Shown in pieces: positions 49,089 to 60,623 of a stretch of DNA of 64,000 nucleotides. Source of the stretch: Ancrocorticia sp. (GTDB lineage: Bacteria; Actinomycetota; Actinomycetes; Actinomycetales; Actinomycetaceae); the NCBI GenBank assembly GCA_022648165.1, contig JALCLX010000006.1, positions 1 through 64,000 on the forward strand, in the 5' to 3' direction. The translations under genes were made by a program, and so were the position numbers. Each line of letters starts with the position of its first letter. Position 1 is the first letter of the stretch. The notes under the pieces are model-generated. The model ran no database searches, had not been told where the DNA came from, and worked only from the letters and a program-made list of their open reading frames with translations.

Positions 49089-49895
49089 GTGCCTATTTCG
49101 CAATTCCTCGCCGCAGATACATTCACTTTTTCCCACGCCTACAGCGTGATCCACCTCGATGGCCCGTCCTTTGAGGCCGGCGAACTGGACAGGGTGTATG
49201 CCCTTGCATCCGTCACGAAGACGCTCGCAGCATGGAGTGCTCTCATCGCAGTGGAACAGAAACTGATTGACCTGCGTGAACCCGCCGGCCCAGAAGGATC
49301 TACCTTCCGCCACCTGTTGGCACATGCCTCAGGCGTTCCTTTTGACAAAGGTGCCGTACTTGCACGCCCCGGCCAGCGGCGTATTTATTCGAATCGCGGC
49401 ATTGAGATTATGGGCGAAGTCCTTGCCGCTCACACAGGCACATCCATTCAGGAATGGATAACGCAGCGCGTCTTGATTCCGCTTGGAATGACGACGACGT
49501 CCGTGCCCGGCTCCCCCGCATACTCCGGCACTAGCACGATCCACGACATGGAAAAATTCGCGGCCGAACTACTCCACCCCAGCTTGATCAGCAACCAAAT
49601 GGCCGCTGAGGCAAGCACGGTACAGTTCCCCGGTATTTCCGGAGTTTTACCCGGTTACGGACGCCAGGAACACAATGATTGGGGTTTGGGGCTGGAGATA
49701 CGCGACCACAAGAACCCGCACTGGACAGGAAGCGCATTCTCACCGCGCACATTCGGCCATTTTGGACAGTCAGGATCCTTCATTTGGGTGGATCCCACAG
49801 CTCGCAAAGCGGGGGTGTTCTTGGGAGACAAGAAATTCGGTGACGAACACCGCGCGGTGTGGCCGGAGCTCACAAATCAGATGCGAGCTCTCTGA
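49089..49895 (+). CDS. Serine hydrolase (beta-lactamase/PBP4-like family)
   Basis: ASVTKTLAAWSALIAVEQ (SxxK), TFRHLLAHASGVPFD; GTG start. Confidence 0.88.
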   Translation: MPISQFLAADTFTFSHAYSVIHLDGPSFEAGELDRVYALASVTKTLAAWSALIAVEQKLIDLREPAGPEGSTFRHLLAHASGVPFDKGAVLARPGQRRIYSNRGIEIMGEVLAAHTGTSIQEWITQRVLIPLGMTTTSVPGSPAYSGTSTIHDMEKFAAELLHPSLISNQMAAEASTVQFPGISGVLPGYGRQEHNDWGLGLEIRDHKNPHWTGSAFSPRTFGHFGQSGSFIWVDPTARKAGVFLGDKKFGDEHRAVWPELTNQMRAL

Positions 49896-49921
49896 GCACA
49901 CACCGCGCGCCGTCACACACA

Positions 49922-52561
<2,640 letters not shown>

Positions 52562-52674
52562 AAGTTCCCCTTTCGTGAGGAAATGTCTGTGAAGTTCCAC
52601 TTCCCACCGAACTTCGCATGAGGGCACTTCCGCACGTGTTGCCCGGTGGTTCCAGATATTTCAACGCCACCAAA

Positions 52675-52695
52675 GTTGAGTCTATTCCACTCAAC
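52675..52695. promoter_or_regulatory. HAIR-like element (HspR operator): GTTGAGT-N7-ACTCAAC
   Basis: Close to the CTTGAGT-N7-ACTCAAG HAIR consensus with exact N7 spacing; upstream of clpB; HspR encoded at 61784-62290. Confidence 0.75.
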
Positions 52696-52746
52696 TTCGA
52701 AGTGGAATAGTGATACCCAGAATAACCGGTTTGGTACGCTAAAGTC

Positions 52747-53259
52747 ATGGCTAAGAACAAGGGAAAGAATTCTGCCGGAACACACGCCCTCCAAGTTTTG
52801 GCCAACGCGGGCGTTCCTTATGAACTAGTCGAATATGAGCACTCAATACACCAAGATCACGGGTATGCGCTGGACACTGCGAAAGTCCTGGGGCGCGACC
52901 CGGCCACAATCTTCAAAACTCTCATGGCACTGGTAGATGGCAAACCGGCCTGCGCCGTTGTTCCTGCCACCGGAATGCTCAACCTCAAATCACTCGCGAA
53001 AGCGCTTGGCGGCAAGCATGCGCAGATGATGGAACCGGCAAAGGCGGAACGTATAACGGGCTATGTGACGGGTGGAATTTCTCCACTGGGCCAACGCCAA
53101 AAAGTTCCCACTGTAATTGATTCTTCAGCGTTGGAACATGACACGATGCTCGTCTCTGGCGGCAAACGTACACTTTCCGTGGCGGTTGCAGCCAAAGATC
53201 TGGCCGCTCTCACGCATGCTACTTTCGCACCCATAGCGGATGAGCATCGGCATTTCTAA
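52747..53259 (+). CDS. ybaK: YbaK/EbsC family Cys-tRNA(Pro) deacylase
   Basis: HSIHQDHGYALDTAKVLGRDPATIFKTLMALVDG, YVTGGISPLGQRQKVPTVIDSSA. Confidence 0.93.
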   Translation: MAKNKGKNSAGTHALQVLANAGVPYELVEYEHSIHQDHGYALDTAKVLGRDPATIFKTLMALVDGKPACAVVPATGMLNLKSLAKALGGKHAQMMEPAKAERITGYVTGGISPLGQRQKVPTVIDSSALEHDTMLVSGGKRTLSVAVAAKDLAALTHATFAPIADEHRHF

Positions 53260-53362
53260 GACGACATCTCATCCAGAAAAGTGTTGTGCGCTTCATATAC
53301 CAAGCGCTAAATTAGCTCTAGGCGGCCACCCGTCCGCCTCACCCTAGGGAAAGGAGGCCTCA

Positions 53363-53552
53363 TTGGATATCTTCGACAAGGCTAAGGACGCGTTGAACAG
53401 TGCCGATATTGAACAGTGCCGATATTGAAGAAAAGTCGGATGAACTGTTGGATAAGGCCGCTGAGTTCGCCGAAGAAAAACTCGGTGCCGATAAGGCGGA
53501 TCACATTAAGAATGTCCGCGACGCCATCGATAAGAAGATCGGCGATCAGTAA
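53363..53552 (+). pseudogene. Small charged protein (MT0933/Rv0909-like antitoxin family by appearance), frameshifted by a 16-bp tandem duplication
   Basis: RBS AAAGGAGG then TTG GAT ATC TTC GAC...; duplicate-free reading gives (L/M)DIFDKAKDALNSADIEEKSDELLDKAAEFAEEKLGADKADHIKNVRDAIDKKIGDQ*. Confidence 0.7.
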
Positions 53553-53605
53553 ACCTTTCCCTGGTGTTTCCCCGGTGGAAACGCCATGAACGCAGACTTG
53601 AAGCC

Positions 53606-53640
53606 ACGCGGGCTCCCGGTTGCTTGCCGGGAGCCCGCGT
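53606..53640. terminator. Strong GC-rich hairpin, likely terminator between convergent genes
   Basis: ACGCGGGCTCCCGG-TTGCTTG-CCGGGAGCCCGCGT (14-bp perfect stem); no clear T tract. Confidence 0.7.
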
Positions 53641-53662
53641 CACGTCTGAGCTAATGCCACGT

Positions 53663-53893
53663 TTAGAAGATCGCCAATACTGACCACACGACGATCGCTA
53701 TGATAAGAAGCACCCCAACAATTGCGAAGAAGGGCTTCCAGGGTTTCTTCTTTGGAAGATAGTCTTCACCGGGAATGTATCCCCCGAAGTCGTAACCACC
53801 GCTCATGTACCGCGGACCTCCAGGTTCGGAATCGGGATCCTCCGGTGGCACATGCCATGCAGTCACAATTGAACCTCCCTCACTATCCATCAT
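53663..53893 (-). CDS. Small single-TM membrane protein (76 aa)
   Basis: C-terminal PWKPFFAIVGVLLIIAIVVWSVLAIF. Confidence 0.6.
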   Translation of the reverse strand: MMDSEGGSIVTAWHVPPEDPDSEPGGPRYMSGGYDFGGYIPGEDYLPKKKPWKPFFAIVGVLLIIAIVVWSVLAIF

Positions 53894-53983
53894 CGGTGTA
53901 GCTGCCCATCATTGGTCTATTACTCGTGCTCATCGCCGTGATATCGCGCTGAGCCCCATCATATACACGATGGCGCATATCCC

Positions 53984-54988
53984 CTACTCGGATTCTCGGA
54001 GTATGGTTCGCGGCCCTTTTTCCAGCAGTGCCGTGTCAACGATCCAAGGCCCGCATGCGAGTTTCGCTGCCTCAAGGTGTGTTTCTATATCACCGGCTCG
54101 CCGCGCCCCCAGTATTCCGAGCGATTGCCCGATGAGTTCGACGACGTCGCCGCTGCTCCACCCACATTCACGGAGCGCACGTAACGTGACGGCGCCGTCG
54201 CGCTTAGCCAGCCTCACTTTCCGGGTATTGAGAGCTAGCGGGACGTGGATGTACTTGGGTGTCGGTGCCGCAAGAAGCCGCTGGAGATACACCTGCCTAG
54301 GAGTGGACGGCAACAGGTCATCCCCGCGCACCACCTGCGCAATACCTTGAAGGGCATCGTCTACTACGGACACGAAATTGTACGAATAAACGCCATCGCC
54401 GCGGCGTATCACGAGGTCGTCCACGGCACCCGTATACGGGCCCGCCAGTTCGTCCACGACTGTGAGATCGTGACCATCCGTTCGCAACCGCATGGCGGGG
54501 CCACGATCCATGGAGGCAAGTTTGGCGCGGCCGGCATCGCGTTCACGATCCGTTAGGTCCCGGCACGTGCCAGGATAGGAACCCGGCGGCCGATGGGGGG
54601 CGGACGTGACGGCCGCTAACTCCTTGCGAGTGCAATAGCATTCATACAACAGGCCCTGGCGCATCATGTCTGTGAAGATCTCTGCATAGATAGGCATCCG
54701 CCGAGATTGATATATCACGGGCCCGTCCCAGGTGATCCCAATTTCTTCCAGATCATGCAGCTGTCGCGTCACGTATTGTGGACGGCTGCGTTCATCTAAG
54801 TCCTCCATGCGGATCAGAAAGTCTAGGCCCGCGTGGCGCGCGAATGCCCAGGCCAAGATGGCCGTGCGGAGGTTACCAAGGTGAAAATCGCCCGTGGGCG
54901 AGGGCGCGAATCTGCCTGCGTGGGGCTCTTTGAACTGAACGTGGGGCTCTTCGAGCTGAAACTGTGCGGACGTGATATCGCTGTACAC
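53984..54988 (-). CDS. gluQ: Glutamyl-Q tRNA(Asp) synthetase
   Basis: GRFAPSPTGDFHLGNLRTAILAWAFAR, LIRMEDLDERSRP; lacks anticodon-binding domain. Confidence 0.92.
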   Translation of the reverse strand: MYSDITSAQFQLEEPHVQFKEPHAGRFAPSPTGDFHLGNLRTAILAWAFARHAGLDFLIRMEDLDERSRPQYVTRQLHDLEEIGITWDGPVIYQSRRMPIYAEIFTDMMRQGLLYECYCTRKELAAVTSAPHRPPGSYPGTCRDLTDRERDAGRAKLASMDRGPAMRLRTDGHDLTVVDELAGPYTGAVDDLVIRRGDGVYSYNFVSVVDDALQGIAQVVRGDDLLPSTPRQVYLQRLLAAPTPKYIHVPLALNTRKVRLAKRDGAVTLRALRECGWSSGDVVELIGQSLGILGARRAGDIETHLEAAKLACGPWIVDTALLEKGPRTILRESE

Positions 54989-55043
54989 GTGTCTAGCCTA
55001 CCCACAGCCCGATAGACTCTGATGGCAAGGGAGAGGAGCCCAC

Positions 55044-56231
55044 GTGTCCATTATCGATTCCACGATATGGTGGCAAGTGTTTCCACTTGGCGCATGCGGC
55101 GCGCCAATCCGCGATCGCGAGGCCGATGATTCAGGGCATCGCCTACTGGCACTTGAACCGTGGCTTGATTATCTGATCGGCCTGGGCTGTAATGGATTGC
55201 TACTCGGCCCGATTTTTGAATCCGTATCACACGGCTACGACACGTTGGACCATTTCCGGATCGATCGGCGCTTGGGGAACGACGCCGATTTTGACCACCT
55301 CATGGAAGCCTGCGCGATTCGCGGAATCCGGGTGATGCTCGACGGCGTCTTCAACCACGTTGCCGCCTCGCATCCGCGAGCAGCCGAGTTAGGCGCGCGG
55401 GACGCTGCTGGAAAGCTGGTGAGCTGGGAGGGACACGATGAGCTCGTCACGCTGGACCACTCCAAGCCAGAGGTCGTGGATTTGGTGGTTGATGTGATGC
55501 TCACCTGGCTTCGCGCAGGTATCACGGGTTGGCGCCTCGATGTGGCCTACGCGGTACCCACCGAGTTTTGGCGCACAGTCGCTGCGCGGGTGCGCAGCGA
55601 CTTCCCCGATACTGTGTTCCTCGGCGAGGTGATCCATGGCGACTATGCATCGTTCGTTGAAGAATCCACGCTTGATACCGTCACTCAGTATGAGCTGTGG
55701 AAAGCCATCTGGAGTTCACTCAAAGAGGCGAATATGTGGGAGTTGGCCTGGAGCCTGGACCGCCATTCCATTTTCCAGAAAACTTTCGTTCCGCAAACGT
55801 TCATCGGTAACCACGACGTGGAACGCATCGCCAGCCAAATTGGGGAGAAGCGCGCCGCACTCGCGGCCGCGATCCTCATGACGGTTCCCGGGATGCCGTC
55901 AGTCTATTATGGCGACGAACAGGCGTTCCGTGGCCGCAAGTTGGAAGGTTTCCGCGCCGACGACGAACTTCGCCCACCTCTTCCCCGCACTCCGAAGGAT
56001 CTGTTTTCGGGTGGCGAGGCGATGCATCGCTTCTACCAAAGGCTCATCGCGTTGCGCCGCCAGCACCCGTGGCTCACTCGCGCTTCGCTTGAGGTGGTGG
56101 GAAAAGAGAACGAGTGGATCGAATACGCTGTGCACGGCAGAAGGGGAGAACATTTGGACGTGCGCATTGAGGTAGCTCCCGTTGAACGCCTCCACATCGT
56201 CGGCGCTGGAACCGATTTCCGCTGGTCGTGA
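55044..56231 (+). CDS. GH13 alpha-amylase family protein
   Basis: GVFNHVAASHP, GWRLDVAYAVP, FLGEVIHGDY, FIGNHDVERIASQ (GH13 conserved regions). Confidence 0.93.
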   Translation: MSIIDSTIWWQVFPLGACGAPIRDREADDSGHRLLALEPWLDYLIGLGCNGLLLGPIFESVSHGYDTLDHFRIDRRLGNDADFDHLMEACAIRGIRVMLDGVFNHVAASHPRAAELGARDAAGKLVSWEGHDELVTLDHSKPEVVDLVVDVMLTWLRAGITGWRLDVAYAVPTEFWRTVAARVRSDFPDTVFLGEVIHGDYASFVEESTLDTVTQYELWKAIWSSLKEANMWELAWSLDRHSIFQKTFVPQTFIGNHDVERIASQIGEKRAALAAAILMTVPGMPSVYYGDEQAFRGRKLEGFRADDELRPPLPRTPKDLFSGGEAMHRFYQRLIALRRQHPWLTRASLEVVGKENEWIEYAVHGRRGEHLDVRIEVAPVERLHIVGAGTDFRWS

Positions 56232-56240
56232 AGATATAAC

Positions 56241-57188
56241 TCAGCTACTGTGGATGCTCTCCACCGTTGTGGCAACACGGTCTCGCGGTGGACACGTTGC
56301 CGGACCGCTCACTGTGGTGGACAAGGCACCCGCTACGTTAGCCCACAACAGGGCCTCACAGAGCTCCATGCCCTCGGCCAAGAGAGCGCACAACACACCT
56401 GAATGCGTGTCACCAGCACCGTTAGTATCGATGGCTTTCACCGTATGTGTAGGAATGTGGCGTGGCTCCTCTCCGTTATGTGAATACCAGGCGCCCGCCG
56501 AACCTACGCGAACGAGAACCTTCCCCAGTTTTCGAGACAGTTTCCGGGCATTATCTGAGGCAGATCCTGCTACGCCTCCAAGCTGCGTGCACAGTAGCGA
56601 TGATTCGCGTTCATTCGTGGACCAGATTGGGGAAAGTTCCGCGATGGCTCGAAGGCTTGCCAACGGAATGTCCGCTACTACCGGCGAGGTGTCGAAAACT
56701 ACTCGTGGGATTGTCTGCGTATGTGCTCCTAGCCTTTCAAAGAGCCGCCCCAAGGCGCTTCTGTTTGCCGGATGGACCATTGAGTAGCCAGAGACATACA
56801 CCACGTCTTTTGAATCGAGGGTGAGGTTGTCAAATGCGCCCAATGGATCACGTGTTTCCGCTCCCCGGGTGGAGATGAAGGTCCGCTCAGAGCTTGCGTC
56901 TGTCACTGCGACAGAATAGCCAAGGTCTCCGGGCACGACTGGGCCGGTGTGTTGTACCCCAATCGCTGTGAGACCTTCACGTGCCGCATCGGAAAACGGC
57001 CCCCTGCCCAGCGAACCGGCGTACTCAACATCGGCGCCCATTTGCCGTGCCGCATAGATCACGTTGAACCCTCCACCGACGTGCATACCAGTGTCCTCGC
57101 CAAACACGTCGCCACCCGGCTCTGGTAACTGATCAAGTTTGATCGCCAAGTCCATGACAACTTGGGCTGTGTGAACAACACGTGGCAT
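56241..57188 (-). CDS. PfkB/ribokinase family carbohydrate kinase (YegV-like)
   Basis: QLPEPGGDVFGEDTGMHVGGGFNVIYAARQMGADVEYAGSLG; DTNGAGDTHSGVLCALLAEG. Confidence 0.9.
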   Translation of the reverse strand: MPRVVHTAQVVMDLAIKLDQLPEPGGDVFGEDTGMHVGGGFNVIYAARQMGADVEYAGSLGRGPFSDAAREGLTAIGVQHTGPVVPGDLGYSVAVTDASSERTFISTRGAETRDPLGAFDNLTLDSKDVVYVSGYSMVHPANRSALGRLFERLGAHTQTIPRVVFDTSPVVADIPLASLRAIAELSPIWSTNERESSLLCTQLGGVAGSASDNARKLSRKLGKVLVRVGSAGAWYSHNGEEPRHIPTHTVKAIDTNGAGDTHSGVLCALLAEGMELCEALLWANVAGALSTTVSGPATCPPRDRVATTVESIHSS

Positions 57189-58783
57189 TAGCGCATCTCC
57201 TTAGCGGTGAGCGATTCTGGAAGGCGCGCGCCGCCGAGAGTTGCGTAGAGTGCAGCACCGATAACCAGGGAAACCAACCATGCCAATCCGTTCTCACCAA
57301 TCACCGTACGGGAGAGCGGCCCCGAGAACCACACAACCGTGTCAGATACCCGCGCCGTGACAAACAGGAATCCAACAACCATCGCAACAATCCAGGCGCC
57401 AAACGAACGCCACTCGATTCCAGCGTGATACCAATATGCCGACGACGAGCTCAGATTCATCAACGATTCCTTGTCAAACGACGCCCGGCGAACCATATCC
57501 ACCAGGAAAATACCAATCCACGCCGTGAGCGGAACAGCCAGGAGGGAGATGAAAGTGATGAACGGTCCATAAAAACCGTCGGAAACAAGCATGAAGTAGA
57601 GAGCTCCAGTTGTCGTCACTACCACGTCGAGCACAACAGCATATGCGCGCGGTATGCGGATACCTAAAGTCAAAGTAGTCAATCCGGCGGAGTAGACGGA
57701 GAGGTGGTTGGAAAGAAGCAGACCTCCAAATGCCGCGATAAGATAGGGGACCGCAACCCATGCCGGAAGCGCTTCACGGACCGCCGCAATAGGATCGTCA
57801 GCCGATGCTATTGATGAGTTACCCGCCGTTAACGCACTTCCGAGCCCGATTATGAAGACCAATGGGATACCCGCGCCCGCGGATGCGGTGAGCACCAGTG
57901 AGAGTCCCGAGACACTCTTGTGCTGATAACGAGCCATGTCTGCACCCGAGGTTGCCCAGCCAATACCGGTGCCGGAAGCGATTGTCCCGATGCCGATAAT
58001 CACCGCGCTCATCGGCCCGGCCGATGCACCAATAAATGACGACCAATCTACCGTGAAGGCTAAGTAGAGCGCGACGAGCAGAGTCAAACCACCGAAGATC
58101 CACGTAGCCCATTTCTGCACCTTCAAGATAGTCGCGTGCCCCGCTGCAGCCACTGCCACTGTACATGCGACGAAAATCGCTACGCATACCACGGTGAGCA
58201 CCGCGCTCGCCTTTGCATCAGCGTTGGTGCGGAAGAATATCGCAGACAAGGAAAGTAGGGCGAACGCGCCGGTGACTGTGTTGACCGTCTCCCAACCCAA
58301 TCGAGACATGAGCGCTATCAACGTAGGCCCCATATTGCCGCGCACTCCGAAAATCGCTCGCGACAAAGTGAGTGAAGGTGCGCCACCACGCTTCCCAGCA
58401 ATCGAGACAATGCCCACCACAGCGAATGAGCCAAATGATCCTATAAAAGCGACGATCAGAGCCTGAAAGAGGTTCAGACCCAATGAAATAAGGGTCGCGC
58501 CCAGCGGGATCCCAAGAATAGAGATGTTCGCAGCAAACCACACCCAGAATAATTCTCCCGGCTTACCCTGCTGCTGCTCTGCTGGCACGGGTTCAATGCC
58601 GCGCTGTTCAACCTTTGATAGAACTCGGCCGTGTGTATGCACGAGACCATCAGACAGCTCTGCGCCTCCGGTCTCAGATGCGGCTATATACCCACTGGTG
58701 CTATTGGTGCTCATATCAGTCTCCTTTGAATTGATGAGCAACGAAAATGCCATATTTCTTGCACTACTCTGTGTTTGCCTCAC
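57188..58783 (-). CDS. NCS1 family purine/cytosine permease
   Basis: FWVWFAANISILGIPLGATLISLGLNLFQALIVAFIGSFGSFAVVGIVS; ~12 TM helices. Confidence 0.9.
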   Translation of the reverse strand: MRQTQSSARNMAFSLLINSKETDMSTNSTSGYIAASETGGAELSDGLVHTHGRVLSKVEQRGIEPVPAEQQQGKPGELFWVWFAANISILGIPLGATLISLGLNLFQALIVAFIGSFGSFAVVGIVSIAGKRGGAPSLTLSRAIFGVRGNMGPTLIALMSRLGWETVNTVTGAFALLSLSAIFFRTNADAKASAVLTVVCVAIFVACTVAVAAAGHATILKVQKWATWIFGGLTLLVALYLAFTVDWSSFIGASAGPMSAVIIGIGTIASGTGIGWATSGADMARYQHKSVSGLSLVLTASAGAGIPLVFIIGLGSALTAGNSSIASADDPIAAVREALPAWVAVPYLIAAFGGLLLSNHLSVYSAGLTTLTLGIRIPRAYAVVLDVVVTTTGALYFMLVSDGFYGPFITFISLLAVPLTAWIGIFLVDMVRRASFDKESLMNLSSSSAYWYHAGIEWRSFGAWIVAMVVGFLFVTARVSDTVVWFSGPLSRTVIGENGLAWLVSLVIGAALYATLGGARLPESLTAKEMR

Positions 58784-58785
58784 GG

Positions 58786-59802
58786 CTAGATCCGTGCGTA
58801 ACGCAATTCCACGAGTTGTTCTGATACGCTTGCGAGCTCAAGGCCCGAAACGGCGCTGACGCGTTCAAGTTGGGCATGCGGGAACGCCTCCGGCCCAGAG
58901 GAAGCCCCCAGTATCGCGCCTGCTATCGCCGCGATCGTATCTGTGTCACCCCCCAAATTTGCGGCAACGCACAGCCCCTCGAAGGGATTCTCTGCATAAG
59001 CTTCGCAAATGCAAAAAGCTGCCGGAATACTCTCCGTCGCATCCACTGAAGTTCCCACATAATCCCGCACCACATCGGCGAAACTCTCTCTAGAGGCCGC
59101 GCGCGTGACGTCAAGGGCCTGCCTAGCCCTTGCTAAGACAGACGCTTTAGCGCTCCAGACTCCATGCCTTGGAGCTCTCTGAACGAAGTCGAGTGCCTTC
59201 GCAATCGCTTCATGGGTTTGTTCACCGTTGATGCCGAACGAGACCGCAGCTGCAACAAGCAATGCGCTTTCCCAACCTTGGAAAGTATCGTGTGTCACCA
59301 GGCATGACTCGTAGACGGCTTCCGTGAACCGTTCAGCCACAGTGACATCATTCGCTATGCCAACAGGCGTTACGCGCATCGCTGCGCCGTTCGTGGTACC
59401 CAAGGTACCCGTCGTCGTCGGATCTTCCCCATTTCTTACGCGTTCGAGTGCCGACTTCGTGGATGGCCCCAAAAGATCCAGCGAGCCTCGGGCGATCATG
59501 TCATCTTCCCATGCCAACAGTGCCTCAGCGAAGCTCCTCGGCGCCATATGCCCCTTCCCCTCGATCAGTAGGTGAGAGACAACCAACGCCTGCTCCGTAT
59601 CGTCCGTTACTGACCCTGCCGGCATGGAAGGCGCTATTGGTTGGTACGCCACAGCATCCCGCAGTGTTCTAATGCTCCCGTACGCAGCCGCAGTCTGATC
59701 AGGACTCATCGACTGAGTTGGCATACCGAGAGCATCTCCCAGCGAGAGCCCTTGCAGTGCCGCCAAACTCCGCCGTGAGGCCTCAGACATGGATATTGAC
59801 AC
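58786..59802 (-). CDS. ADP-ribosylglycohydrolase family protein (YegU-like)
   Basis: LQGLSLGDALGMPTQSM, GSVTDDTEQALVVSHLLIEG, NLGGDTDTIAAIAGAILGA. Confidence 0.94.
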   Translation of the reverse strand: MSISMSEASRRSLAALQGLSLGDALGMPTQSMSPDQTAAAYGSIRTLRDAVAYQPIAPSMPAGSVTDDTEQALVVSHLLIEGKGHMAPRSFAEALLAWEDDMIARGSLDLLGPSTKSALERVRNGEDPTTTGTLGTTNGAAMRVTPVGIANDVTVAERFTEAVYESCLVTHDTFQGWESALLVAAAVSFGINGEQTHEAIAKALDFVQRAPRHGVWSAKASVLARARQALDVTRAASRESFADVVRDYVGTSVDATESIPAAFCICEAYAENPFEGLCVAANLGGDTDTIAAIAGAILGASSGPEAFPHAQLERVSAVSGLELASVSEQLVELRYARI

Positions 59803-59805
59803 GGT

Positions 59806-60534
59806 TTACTCCTTAAAACTCAAATGGAATGTAAAGTGTTCGGGGTTCAGCCACGATTCAACAAACTCGGAGAATTCATCACTTTCGTCAAAACCAATGC
59901 GACGCGATACCAGTACCCGTTCTCCCGCAGGAATACTCAGCAGCTCAGCTCGCTGATCGTCCACCGCTTCTGAGGAAATATCCTGAAATCCGTGAGTCAC
60001 ATTCATGCCAGTGGCGCGAAGTGTTTTGGAGACCGATCCTCCCAGCAAACCAAACTCCATAATGGTTTTAATGCGGTCGTTTACCGGAATCATTGACACT
60101 TCAAGCGATATTGGTTCTTCCGCCAGAAACCGGCGCCGCGCAATGCGATAGACCTCTGGCATGAGGCAATAATCAGTGAGTGATTCTGGTGTTGGTATGA
60201 TCGTCGATTCCAAGATTTCGGTTGTCGTCGGATGCCCGGCTACGCGCGTGGCAACGGTCCATCCCTCTGTGCCCGCCAAACTCGCACCATGGAATGCCAC
60301 AAAACTACCTGCTCCGGGTCTGGTACGAACCATGTCTGAATCTTTCAGAATCGCTAGGGCCCGCCTAATGGTCCCACGGGATGCCCCATATTCCTCTGCG
60401 AGTTGTTGCTCCGATGCGAGTTGATCTCCTGCCTTGAGCTCACCCTTGAGTATCTGCTCAGAAAGATCCCGGGCTACTCGCTCCGATTGCGTGTAACCAT
60501 CTGATGTCGACCTTGTCACCATGCAGACCATCAT
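59806..60534 (-). CDS. GntR family transcriptional regulator, UTRA domain (YegW-like)
   Basis: LSEQILKGELKAGDQLASEQQLAEEYGASRGTIRRALAILKDSDMVRTRPGAGSFVA. Confidence 0.93.
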   Translation of the reverse strand: MMVCMVTRSTSDGYTQSERVARDLSEQILKGELKAGDQLASEQQLAEEYGASRGTIRRALAILKDSDMVRTRPGAGSFVAFHGASLAGTEGWTVATRVAGHPTTTEILESTIIPTPESLTDYCLMPEVYRIARRRFLAEEPISLEVSMIPVNDRIKTIMEFGLLGGSVSKTLRATGMNVTHGFQDISSEAVDDQRAELLSIPAGERVLVSRRIGFDESDEFSEFVESWLNPEHFTFHLSFKE

Positions 60535-60537
60535 AGG

Positions 60538-60563
60538 ACAGGTATATACCAGTTACAACCTGT
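60538..60563. promoter_or_regulatory. Candidate GntR operator: ACAGGT...ACCTGT with internal palindrome GGTATATACC
   Basis: Inverted words directly upstream of the divergent GntR/RlmC genes. Confidence 0.5.
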
Positions 60564-60623
60564 ATCTTTGGCGATGTTCTCCGCAGTGAGTTTCGGTTTC
60601 CGCCGCGCGATAGTCTTGAATCT

